A stretch of 58,294 bases of DNA from Acidobacteriaceae bacterium (GTDB lineage: Bacteria > Acidobacteriota > Terriglobia > Terriglobales > Acidobacteriaceae). The position numbers and the translations under genes are program-made. The notes beneath the pieces are model-generated. The model was not told the DNA's origin and did no database searches. It saw only the letters and a program-made list of their open reading frames with translations. Of this stretch, positions 17,685 to 25,819 are shown in pieces. Every line of letters begins with the position of its first letter. The stretch's first letter is position 1. The stretch spans positions 1 through 58,294 of the forward strand of contig PLSM01000133.1 of assembly GCA_003165075.1 (NCBI GenBank). The letters run 5' to 3'.

Positions 17685-20600
17685 ATGGGGCGGACAGGCG
17701 TTGGCTGGGCAGTTGCGGTGGGGATTCTTGTGGCTGCCAGCCTTGCAGCGCCGGCCCAGACCGCGCCTGCGCAGGCACCACGGCCGGTGGGGGGATCCAC
17801 TGCCGTACCTGATGCTTCGCAGGACCAGGCGGCGAAAGCACAAACTGGTGGACGGCTCCACGGCGTGGTGAAGAGCGGCAACATTCCTTTGCCGGGAGTG
17901 ACGGTGACGGCGCAGAACACACTGACCGGCAAGCGCTACTCCACCACCACCGATATTACCGGCGCCTGGTCGATGAGCATTCCCCAGAACGCCCGGTATG
18001 TGGTCCGCACCCAGTTTGCTGCTTTTGCTGCCGGTGCGCAGGAGGCATTGCTGAACGCCGCGAGCCACGACCAGGCGGTAAATTTTGAGTTGATGCTGGC
18101 CTCGCGGGCGGCGCAGCAAGAGCAACAACAGAACGCGCAGGCAGAGCAGGTTACACAGGCAATCCGGCAACTGACGGGGAGCGGCGCACAAAGCCTGAGC
18201 CTGATGAACGCATTGGGCGCCGATACCGATGCCCAGAACGGCGCGGCGGGCGCCAGCGGAGCGTCGTTGCCGTCGGCCGCCGGCAATGCCGACTTCAGCG
18301 GGGATTCGGTAGCGATCAGCGGACAGGCTGGGGCGGTGAGCCCGTTGGCCGGAGTGGACATGGACCGCCTGCGGGATGCGATCGAGACGGCGCGCGCACA
18401 GATTGGCGGACAGAACGGTCTGGCCGGTCTGTTTGGTGGAGGCGGCTTTGGCGGTGATGGCTTTGGCGGAGGTGGAGGCGGTTTTGGCGGCCCCGGTGGA
18501 TTTGGAGGCGGACGGGGGGGCGGTGGCCGGGGCAACTTCCGCGGTTTCAACCCCGGGCAGCCGCATGGAGCCATCTTCTGGATCGGCAGCAACTCTGCTC
18601 TTAACGCGGAGCCGTTCGGCCTGCGCGGTCAATCGCAGGAGCAGCCTGCTTCGGGCTCAAATCGATTCGGTCTGACATTTATGAGCGCGCCTTATTTGCC
18701 GGGGCTGACCAAACCGAGCGGAAAAGACACCATGTTCCTGACACTCTCCGGCACGCGCGGCTCGAATCCGCTGGACGAGTACGCAACCGTGCCCACCGAC
18801 GCGGAGCGGGCAGGCAACGTTCCGGGACTTGCCGCGCCGATTACCCCCGTGCCCGAGGCCACAGCGTTGCTCAAGTATTATCCTGAGCCCAATCTGCCGG
18901 GCATTGCCGAGAACTACCATCTGCTTTCGACCGCGCAATCGAACGCGACGCAAGCCGGGGTTCGCTACATGCGCGGCCTGGGCGCGAACGCAACGCCGTT
19001 CGGGATGGGCGGACGAGGGGGCGGTGGGGGCGGACGCAGAGCACAGCAGGCACAGGGGCTGCGGCAGAGCATCAACTTCAATTACAACTGGGGCCACTCC
19101 GCCTCAGACCTCGTGAACCTGTTCCCGGAGTTGGGAGGCAAGAGTTCCTCCGATTCGAACTCCGTGCAGGCCGGCTACACGGTGGGTTATCACAAAGTAA
19201 CGAACATCTTCAACGCCTCGTGGAATCGCGCCGATAGCCAAACGACCAACTTTTTCACCAACGGGACCGACATTGCCACGCAACTCGGCATCCTGGGTCC
19301 GGACGGCAACGCGCTCAATCCCAGCGCAATCAACTACGGCCTGCCCAACGTGACAATGAGTAATTTCGCAGGCTTGAGCCAACAGCAACCGAGCTTTTCG
19401 CTGGCGCAAACCATCTCGCTTTCAGAGACGCTGAGCTGGATTCACGGCAAGCACAACCTGCGCTTCGGTGGTGATTATCGACGCGTGCACCGCGATTTGC
19501 TGGGCGGCTCGAACGCGACGGGGACCTTCTATTTCACCGGCAACTACACCGGCTCTTCGTTCGGAGATTTTCTGCTGGGCGAGCCGCAGGAGACCTCGAT
19601 CGATTCGGCTGTGGACAAGAGCTATCTGCGCGAGAACGTGTTCGATCTCTACGCCCAGGACGACTGGCGCATGTTACCGCAACTGACGCTGCTTTATGGC
19701 ATCCGCTACGAGTTCTTCGCACCTTACACGGAGAAGTACGGGCACCTGGCGACGCTGGACACCAACCCCGAAGCGGGCTTTACCGATCTGGCGGAGGTGG
19801 AGGCCGGCGGCGTTGGTGCTTCCAGCGGGCGGCTTCCTGACTCGCTGGTCTATCCGTTCCGCGTTGGCTTTGCGCCGCGGTTAGGATTGGCCTGGCGTTT
19901 GCCCCGGCAGACCGTGATCCGCGCCGGCTACGGCATGAACTTCACCAACAGCCAGTACTCAACCTTTGCCACTACCATGGCGCATCAGCCACCCTTCGCC
20001 AACGAACAGACCAACGAAGTGACGAATGCATGTCCTTCTCCGGCGGCCGATTGTCTTTCGCTGGCCAATGGGTTTCCCTCGCCGGCCGTCCTGGGTAATT
20101 ATGCCCTCGACCCGCACTACCGTCTGCCTTATGTGCAGGTGTGGAACGCGGATGTACAGAAGACGCTGCCCTGGGGCATCGTGTTGAACGCGGGCTATAA
20201 CGGTTCGAAGGGGCAAAACCTCGACGTCACCCTTGCACCGCGCCGTGCGGAGAGCAGTCCCAATACTAACCCCGCCAACTTGCCCTTTAATTACGAACAA
20301 TCGGGAGCATTTTCGCGTTTCAACGCGGGAACGCTGCGGGTGAACAAGCGGCTCAGCAACGGCATTGCGCTAGGCGCCGACTACCAATACTCGCATTCCA
20401 TCGACGATGCCGGTTCGGTGGGTGGAACTTCGACAGTGGTGGCACAAAACTGGCAGAACATCCTGGCCGAGGAAGGGAATTCGAGCTTCGACCAGCGGCA
20501 CAAGGTCAGCGGCACATATCTTTACGAACTTCCCTTTGGCCAGGACAAGAGATGGTTCACCGCGGGGACGGCTTCGCATTTCCTTGAGGGATTTTCAGTC

Positions 20601-21047
20601 TCCGGCAGCTTCACCTTCGCCACTGGCATGCCGCTTACACCTGTCTATCTGAACGCTGTGTCGGACGTGGCCCACGGCACGGCAGGCACACTGCGTCCCA
20701 ATCATGTGGCGGGTATTTCGCCCACGGACGGAGCCGGTTCGCTGAAGCAGTGGTTCAATCCAGCAGCCTTTCAGCAGCCTGCGCCTGATAGCTTTGGCAA
20801 TGCGTTTGGCAACGTTTCACGCAACTTGATTACAGGACCGGGGACCATCCAGAACAACATGGCGCTCTCAAAGACCATGCAACTTGGCGAGACGCGGAGC
20901 ATGGAAATCCGCGCCACGGCCAACAATGTCTTTAATACCGTTCAGTACTCCAGCGTGGACACGAACCTAACTTCGCCCACGGCAGGCCAAGTGATTTCGG
21001 CCGCTGCCATGCGGACATTTCAATTTACGGCGAGGTTCAGGTTCTAG
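17685..21047 (+). CDS. Oar-like TonB-dependent receptor with carboxypeptidase-regulatory domain
   Basis: A giant outer-membrane protein of 1120 residues. After a signal peptide (cleaved near APAQ, about residue 25) comes a carboxypeptidase-regulatory-like beta-sandwich (about 50-125: GRLHGVVKSGNIPLPGVTV). Next are a Gln/Ala-rich helical part and a glycine-rich segment (about 250-285, repeated GGGFGG). A long C-terminal region reads as a beta-barrel and ends in the aromatic FTARFRF, the outer-membrane insertion signal. A normal TonB plug motif is not obvious. The start is the ATG at 17685, with GAGGGAG just upstream; the frame is open to a GTG at 17652. The ligand is unknown; relatives are usually linked to sugar or peptide uptake. 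Confidence 0.85.
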   Translation: MGRTGVGWAVAVGILVAASLAAPAQTAPAQAPRPVGGSTAVPDASQDQAAKAQTGGRLHGVVKSGNIPLPGVTVTAQNTLTGKRYSTTTDITGAWSMSIPQNARYVVRTQFAAFAAGAQEALLNAASHDQAVNFELMLASRAAQQEQQQNAQAEQVTQAIRQLTGSGAQSLSLMNALGADTDAQNGAAGASGASLPSAAGNADFSGDSVAISGQAGAVSPLAGVDMDRLRDAIETARAQIGGQNGLAGLFGGGGFGGDGFGGGGGGFGGPGGFGGGRGGGGRGNFRGFNPGQPHGAIFWIGSNSALNAEPFGLRGQSQEQPASGSNRFGLTFMSAPYLPGLTKPSGKDTMFLTLSGTRGSNPLDEYATVPTDAERAGNVPGLAAPITPVPEATALLKYYPEPNLPGIAENYHLLSTAQSNATQAGVRYMRGLGANATPFGMGGRGGGGGGRRAQQAQGLRQSINFNYNWGHSASDLVNLFPELGGKSSSDSNSVQAGYTVGYHKVTNIFNASWNRADSQTTNFFTNGTDIATQLGILGPDGNALNPSAINYGLPNVTMSNFAGLSQQQPSFSLAQTISLSETLSWIHGKHNLRFGGDYRRVHRDLLGGSNATGTFYFTGNYTGSSFGDFLLGEPQETSIDSAVDKSYLRENVFDLYAQDDWRMLPQLTLLYGIRYEFFAPYTEKYGHLATLDTNPEAGFTDLAEVEAGGVGASSGRLPDSLVYPFRVGFAPRLGLAWRLPRQTVIRAGYGMNFTNSQYSTFATTMAHQPPFANEQTNEVTNACPSPAADCLSLANGFPSPAVLGNYALDPHYRLPYVQVWNADVQKTLPWGIVLNAGYNGSKGQNLDVTLAPRRAESSPNTNPANLPFNYEQSGAFSRFNAGTLRVNKRLSNGIALGADYQYSHSIDDAGSVGGTSTVVAQNWQNILAEEGNSSFDQRHKVSGTYLYELPFGQDKRWFTAGTASHFLEGFSVSGSFTFATGMPLTPVYLNAVSDVAHGTAGTLRPNHVAGISPTDGAGSLKQWFNPAAFQQPAPDSFGNAFGNVSRNLITGPGTIQNNMALSKTMQLGETRSMEIRATANNVFNTVQYSSVDTNLTSPTAGQVISAAAMRTFQFTARFRF

Positions 21048-21074
21048 GTTTCCGACCGTGGGATATCTTGCTTT

Positions 21075-21114
21075 CCCACCCTTGCGGCAAAGACCAAAAC
21101 GCCGCAAGGATGGG
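21075..21114. repeat. REP-like 14-bp hairpin between receptor and VWA gene
   Basis: cccacccttgcggc (21075-21088) pairs with gccgcaaggatggg (21101-21114), with one C/A mismatch and a 12-base loop. It is followed by gcaccc. It resembles intergenic hairpin elements that I recall as frequent in Acidobacteriaceae. No T tract follows, so termination is uncertain. Confidence 0.6.
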
Positions 21115-21180
21115 GCACCCAGAGCGGTACAACATCAAGCGGTCAGGGACCTAGTTACTAAGTCAGAGGGGTTGGTGAGG

Positions 21181-23337
21181 ATGGGGATGAGGTTCACGCA
21201 AAGACTGGTGGCGGTTGGAGCGGCGGTGGCGCTGGCGTTGCCGAGCGCTCAACCAGCGCCGGCGCAAAGCCCCGGTCAGGCGGCGAATGCTCAGCCCCAG
21301 CCAGTGCAGCAGGGCGGCTTTGTGATGAAGGTAAATGCCGAGCTGGTCCTGACCAACGTGGTGGTGCGCGACGCCAAGACCGGCGAGCTGGTGCGCGGCC
21401 TCAAGCAGAGCGATTTCAGCGTCTACGAAAACGGCAAACCGCAGCAGATTGCCGCATTCGACTTTCAAAGTGTGGACATGGCGAGGCCACTGAATGAGGC
21501 CACGGTAAGCGGGCTGGCCGCGGGCGCAAGCAGCGCGAACAAAGCGGTGGTGGTGGGCAGGCCCGAGGATCTGCGCAACCACCGGTTGATCGTGATGTTC
21601 TTTGACCTGACCTCGATGCAGCCCGAGGATCTGGACCGCAGCGTGGATGCGGCTCGCGATTTTCTGCGCAGCAAGATGCAGCCGGCAGATCTGGTCGCTC
21701 TGGTGTCCCTTGGCGACACGTTGAGCGTGGACCAGGACTTTACCGCCGACAAGAATGCGCTGGTCAACGAGGTAGGCATCTACAACGACACTGAGGGCCA
21801 GGGGTTTGCCCAGGGCGCAAATGCCAACTCGAACCAGGTGGAAGACACTACCGGCTACACGCCGGACGAGAGTGAGTACAACGACATCAATACGGACCGG
21901 GAGTTGTTTGCGCTGCGTGCCATCTCCAAATCACTGGAAAAAATCACAGAGAAGAAGTCGCTGCTCTATTTCTCTGGAGGCATTTCGCGCGACGGCATCG
22001 AGAACCAGGCATCGCTGCGAGCCGCCATCAACGCGGCGGTACGCGCCAATCTTGCCATTTACAGCGTGGATACCCGCGGGCTGCAGGCCGTCACGCCCAT
22101 GGGCGACGCCTCCACGGGGAGCTTGCGCGGAACGGGCGCTTATAACGGCGGCGCGCTGACGAATAACATGAATGCCAACTTCGCCACGCAGGAAGTAATG
22201 GCCACACTCAGTTCCGATACCGGTGGCAAGGCATTCTTCGACTCCAACGACTTTGCACCGGCCTTTGCGCAGGTTGAACGCGACACTTCAGCCTATTACG
22301 CCATTGGCTTCCACTCCACGAATCCGGTGCGCGACGGCAAGTATCGCAAGCTGACGATCAAAGTGAACAGGCCCGGCGTGAAGGTCGAATATCGTCCGGG
22401 CTACTATGCACCCGCCGACTTCAAGCACTCGGGCCGCGAAGACCGCGAGCGCGAATTGGACGAGCAACTCGCCAGCGATCTTCCCGCCACCGACATGGCT
22501 GTCTACCTTGACGCTATGTACTTCCGCCTGGATGAGAACCTCTTCTATGTTCCGGTCTCACTTATCGTGCCCGGCTCGCAGATTCCTTTTGTGAAGGGCG
22601 GTGACAAGGACAAGGCGACGTTGGATGTGATTGGCGAGGTGATTGACGAGGCGAAGCGGCACATCGGTAACGCGCGCGAGACGGTAAAGCTGAATCTCGA
22701 TCCGTCGTTGCAGGCGCGGCAAAAGAATATCGAATACACTACCAGCTTCAACCTGCCGTCGGGCAAGTATCACCTGAAGTTTGTGGTGCGCGAAAACCAG
22801 ACGGGACGCATGGGCTCGTTCGAGGCCGATATCACGCTGCCGGAGATGAAGAAGCTGCCGTTGCGGATGAGTTCCATCGTGTTGTCTTCGCTGCGCCGGC
22901 CAAGCAAGCAGCAGAGTCCGCTGGTACGCGGGGGCGAGGAGTACGTGCCCAACATCAGCCATGTCTTTCGCCAGGATCAGCATCTCTATCTGCTCTACGA
23001 GGTTTACAATCCGGCTCGCGAGAAAGCTGCCGCGAACCAGCCCAAAGGAGCCAAGCCGGGTATTGACCTGCTCAGCAGCCTTGAACTGATCCAGGGATCG
23101 GTAAAGGTGTATGAATCGCCGCTGGTGCAGGCAAAGACTATCAATGTGGAAGGCCGCGACGCCGTGGCCGTGGAACTCGACGTGCCGCTCAGCGATTTGA
23201 AACCCGGATCGTATGTGTGCCAGTTGAACGTGATCGACGATGCGGCTGGCAGCTTTGCGTTTCCGCGCTTTGCGGTGCTGGTGCGTGAGCCTGCGCCCGC
23301 GGCCGTACCGGTTCCCGGCTCCGGGGGCTCGCAGTAG
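21181..23337 (+). CDS. Exported VWA-domain protein (acidobacterial VWFA-related type)
   Basis: A 718-residue secreted protein. The signal peptide (about residues 6-25, before QPAPAQS) fixes the start at 21181 or 21187, although the frame is open to 21058. The characteristic opening ELVLTNVVVRDAKTG / LVRGLKQSDFSVYENG is followed by a von Willebrand A domain (about 133-330). Its metal-site strand reads IVMFFDLTSM, with Asp-Leu-Thr-Ser in the MIDAS position. The C-terminal 300 residues are beta-rich, with no enzyme motif. It directly follows the receptor gene, so the two may work together at the cell surface, but a REP-like hairpin separates them. Confidence 0.88.
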   Translation: MGMRFTQRLVAVGAAVALALPSAQPAPAQSPGQAANAQPQPVQQGGFVMKVNAELVLTNVVVRDAKTGELVRGLKQSDFSVYENGKPQQIAAFDFQSVDMARPLNEATVSGLAAGASSANKAVVVGRPEDLRNHRLIVMFFDLTSMQPEDLDRSVDAARDFLRSKMQPADLVALVSLGDTLSVDQDFTADKNALVNEVGIYNDTEGQGFAQGANANSNQVEDTTGYTPDESEYNDINTDRELFALRAISKSLEKITEKKSLLYFSGGISRDGIENQASLRAAINAAVRANLAIYSVDTRGLQAVTPMGDASTGSLRGTGAYNGGALTNNMNANFATQEVMATLSSDTGGKAFFDSNDFAPAFAQVERDTSAYYAIGFHSTNPVRDGKYRKLTIKVNRPGVKVEYRPGYYAPADFKHSGREDRERELDEQLASDLPATDMAVYLDAMYFRLDENLFYVPVSLIVPGSQIPFVKGGDKDKATLDVIGEVIDEAKRHIGNARETVKLNLDPSLQARQKNIEYTTSFNLPSGKYHLKFVVRENQTGRMGSFEADITLPEMKKLPLRMSSIVLSSLRRPSKQQSPLVRGGEEYVPNISHVFRQDQHLYLLYEVYNPAREKAAANQPKGAKPGIDLLSSLELIQGSVKVYESPLVQAKTINVEGRDAVAVELDVPLSDLKPGSYVCQLNVIDDAAGSFAFPRFAVLVREPAPAAVPVPGSGGSQ

Positions 23338-23364
23338 CCCTTCGACAGGATGGACTGGTCTCAG

Positions 23365-23393
23365 AGGCATCGTTCAAGGCTTAAACGATGCCT
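23365..23393 (+). terminator. Hairpin after the VWA gene
   Basis: Perfect 10-bp stem, aggcatcgtt (23365-23374) with aacgatgcct (23384-23393), nine-base loop, 28 bases after the stop codon. There is no T tract, so it could terminate with Rho or protect the 3' end. Confidence 0.5.
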
Positions 23394-23620
23394 GTGGACC
23401 GTTGGCTTAGTTCACGCTCGGCGTCCCATGATCAAGCGGATGATTGAAATGAGGCCGGTTATTATCGCCTGGGCGGGAATGAGATTCTGCGCGCTACCCT
23501 GGGCCTATACGGCATCCTATATCGAAGCAGTTGGGTTTGAACATTGTGGAAATGACCCTGGAGTTGCCTTTCCCGGCAGTCTTCAACGGTTGCAGGTATT
23601 CTGAGGCAGCGAGGGATTGT

Positions 23621-24391
23621 ATGAGTATGGATGGCGACGGCAAGGTGGCTGTGATCACGGGGGCTACGGGGGGAATCGGCACGGGAGTGGCGAGGGCGCT
23701 TTCGACAGCCGGATATTTCCTGGTTCTGAGCGCACCTTCGATAGAGAAGCTCAACGTCCTTGCATCGCAGCTCGAAGGACCATGCACTGTGGTGGCCGGG
23801 GAACTGCAAAATGAGTCGATACCCGAGACCTTGTTAATGGCAGCCCTTGACAGGTTTGGCCGTTGCGATGTGTGCCTGAACAACGGCGCACTGCTGGAGG
23901 CGGGACTCATCGAGACGATCGATATTGAGCGCGTTTGCAACATGGTGCGCGTAAATGTCGAAGGTACGTTTCGCATCGCCTACGTCTTTCTGCAACACTT
24001 TGTGCAGGAAGAACAAGGTCACTTGATCAATATCTCCAGCGGGGTGGGCAAAAGCGCGCGCCCGACTGTCTACGCCGCGACGCAGCGGGCCATCGAAGTG
24101 TTCTCAGAGGGCTTGAGCATGGAATTGAGCGACACGGATGTCAAGGTGTCGTGCATTCAGCCCGGCCTGGTGAGAACCGGCCTCCACGTGCGTTGGGAGG
24201 CGCCATCGGAGAAGCTGGTGGGGATTACTGAGTCGCTGGAGCCGGAGGAGATTGGGCGCATGGTCCTGTTCATTCTGGAGCAGCCGGCGAATATGCGCAT
24301 CCCACAGCTGACGAGTCTGCCCAAGAGCCACGATATTCAGGACGAGCCAGCTCAGGCGCGAGGATTCCTGTTTGATTCTGAATCGCGATAG
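23621..24391 (+). CDS. Short-chain dehydrogenase/reductase with altered YxxxK motif
   Basis: A 256-residue classical SDR-fold protein. The nucleotide-binding TGATGGIG is at about residues 13-20, and NNGALLE stands at the NNAG position. The catalytic Ser lies in LINISSG, but the normal Tyr-x3-Lys reads Tyr-Ala-Ala-Thr-Gln, so the catalytic Lys is replaced by Gln. The Rossmann fold should still bind NAD(P), but normal activity is doubtful. The start at 23621 follows GAGGGATTGT; the frame is open to 23531. Its last 40 bases overlap the end of a convergent DUF5522-type gene. No pathway is indicated by neighbours. Confidence 0.82.
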   Translation: MSMDGDGKVAVITGATGGIGTGVARALSTAGYFLVLSAPSIEKLNVLASQLEGPCTVVAGELQNESIPETLLMAALDRFGRCDVCLNNGALLEAGLIETIDIERVCNMVRVNVEGTFRIAYVFLQHFVQEEQGHLINISSGVGKSARPTVYAATQRAIEVFSEGLSMELSDTDVKVSCIQPGLVRTGLHVRWEAPSEKLVGITESLEPEEIGRMVLFILEQPANMRIPQLTSLPKSHDIQDEPAQARGFLFDSESR

Positions 24392-24540
24392 GGACAGTGG
24401 CGGCATCCCGAGCCGCAGCAGGTTCCACGCTTCAGGAGATACGCTGCGGTGAAGACCAGATTCGGCCCCTCGAAGTAGTAGTCTTCGGATTCGAGAGAGG
24501 GCGGGATTTTGGGTCCAGCGCTTTGCGGGTTCTCATCCAT
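24352..24540 (-). CDS. Small Cys-rich protein, DUF5522-like
   Basis: A 62-residue protein with the conserved-looking pattern YYFEGPNLVFTAAYLLKRG followed by CCGSGCRHCPY. The Cys-Cys-x3-Cys-x2-Cys cluster suggests a metal or Fe-S site. I recognise this as the short DUF5522-type family seen in many bacteria, with unknown function. A ribosome-binding site (AAAGAG) precedes the ATG. Its 3' end overlaps the 3' end of the SDR gene on the other strand by 40 bases, so the two transcripts are antisense to each other there. Confidence 0.78.
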   Translation of the reverse strand: MDENPQSAGPKIPPSLESEDYYFEGPNLVFTAAYLLKRGTCCGSGCRHCPYRDSESNRNPRA

Positions 24541-24591
24541 CTCTTTATTCTCGCGGATTTATCTGCCCCGCGCCGCAGGTAAAATCGAGAC

Positions 24592-25266
24592 ATGACACTG
24601 ACTGCACAGGATCGCGCCCGCCGCATCAAGATCATTCTTTTCGACGTCGATGGAGTCCTGACGGACGGCACCATCTGGCTGGTCCCCGCACAGGGACATG
24701 CGAACGGTGATAGTGAGAAGGAGGCCCGTCTGACGGAGTTGCAGCGGGATGGGCACATCGGATTCGGCGTGCAATCTTCCACTATGACGGAGGCCAAGGG
24801 GTACAGCGCGCACGATGGTACGGCGATCTCGCTGGCGCGGCTGGGCGGCATGAAGTGCGGAGTGATTACGAAGCGCATCAGCGAGACTGTAGCCCAGCGC
24901 GCCCGGGACCTGAAGCTCGAATTTGTTTATATGGGCCAGGCCTTCAAGATGAAGGCGGTGCGTGAGATCATCGCCAGGGAAGGCGTGACGTTGGAGGAGA
25001 TCGCGTATGTAGGCGACGACGTGATCGATTTGCCGGTGATGCGCGAGTGCGGCTTTGCGGTGGCCGTGGCCAATGCGCGCGCACAGGTGAAAGCGGAAGC
25101 GCATTACGTTACGCCGAACGCCGGCGGCTACGGCGCGGGGCGCGACGCGGTCGAGTTCATTCTTGAAGCCAAGGGGCTGCTCGACCAGGTGATCGCGGAG
25201 TACATCGACGAAAGCAACCCGATTTCGCCTTCAATGGACATCGGCAAGGGCGGAGACCTGGCGTAG
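24592..25266 (+). CDS. KdsC-like HAD phosphatase (KDO-8-phosphate phosphatase type)
   Basis: A 224-residue phosphatase of the HAD superfamily, type C0. The nucleophile motif FDVDGVLTDG (Asp18, Asp20) begins a KdsC-like fold. YVGDDVIDLPVMRECG supplies the Mg-binding acids, and the ending YVTPNAGGYGAGRDAVEFIL is the usual KdsC C-terminus. KdsC removes phosphate from KDO-8-phosphate for lipopolysaccharide synthesis. The protein is about 40 residues longer than typical KdsC, because of an insertion between the first motif and the second HAD motif (about residues 30-65). No other kds gene is adjacent. It is divergent from the DUF5522-type gene. Confidence 0.82.
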   Translation: MTLTAQDRARRIKIILFDVDGVLTDGTIWLVPAQGHANGDSEKEARLTELQRDGHIGFGVQSSTMTEAKGYSAHDGTAISLARLGGMKCGVITKRISETVAQRARDLKLEFVYMGQAFKMKAVREIIAREGVTLEEIAYVGDDVIDLPVMRECGFAVAVANARAQVKAEAHYVTPNAGGYGAGRDAVEFILEAKGLLDQVIAEYIDESNPISPSMDIGKGGDLA

Positions 25267-25328
25267 CTTCTGAATTCAACGACAGGATTTACACCACAGG
25301 TTGTTCGACTTAGCGGCAGAAGCTGAAC

Positions 25329-25353
25329 GACTACCGGCTTTCACCTGGTAGTC
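25329..25353. terminator. Hairpin between convergent genes
   Basis: gactacc (25329-25335) pairs with ggtagtc (25347-25353), 11-base loop, then catttag. It lies 60 bases past the KdsC-like stop and 18 bases before the end of the convergent membrane-protein gene, so it may serve both. Confidence 0.5.
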
Positions 25354-25370
25354 ATTTAGCCACGCTGTTA

Positions 25371-25790
25371 CTAAGGCAGAGGACTTAGAGTGAAAGCGAG
25401 TATATTGGCCCCGATTATTACAATCGAGCCAATCTTTACGATGCGTCGAGCCGGCGCAGAATCCCGACGTACGACCACAAGGCTAGTGACCAGAAGCAAA
25501 ATACTTCCAGTCTGGATACAGCACAAAATGAATACGCCTAAAGGGATTTTCCAAATTTCGCGTCCTTCCACCTGATCTACAATTAGCGGAATGATGGCAA
25601 AGAATGCGAGATTCACAAACACTGACGCAGTGAAAGCGAGGAGCGCAGGCGATATTCTTTGGCGGCGCCCTGCTGATGAACTCTTCAGTGCTTTGCCCCA
25701 TGCAAACAAGAGCATCACGACCCCGAAATAGGCCGTGCCTGTAAATACCATCAGCCAAAACACGTAGCCGCCAAGAACTTTAGGCACCAT
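25371..25790 (-). CDS. Four-TM membrane protein, unknown
   Basis: A 139-residue protein with four hydrophobic helices (about residues 9-30, 47-68, 80-104 and 115-135) and short polar loops. No family is recognised. The start is well supported by GGAG seven bases before the ATG. It lies 29 bases downstream of the GH2 glycosidase on the same strand, so it could be the last gene of that operon. However, its DNA is visibly more AT-rich than the glycosidase, which suggests a different history. Confidence 0.6.
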   Translation of the reverse strand: MVPKVLGGYVFWLMVFTGTAYFGVVMLLFAWGKALKSSSAGRRQRISPALLAFTASVFVNLAFFAIIPLIVDQVEGREIWKIPLGVFILCCIQTGSILLLVTSLVVVRRDSAPARRIVKIGSIVIIGANILAFTLSPLP

Positions 25791-25819
25791 ATAGGATCTC
25801 CGCCAGAGTTACGGGGGCG

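Noticed and set aside
17585..17932. N-terminal extension of the acetyltransferase frame
   Set aside because: It lies antisense to the receptor's signal peptide and regulatory domain; the acetyltransferase fold is complete without it.
18430..18540. Tandem DNA repeats resembling a minisatellite or CRISPR
   Set aside because: They are glycine-codon repeats inside the receptor reading frame, without regular spacers.
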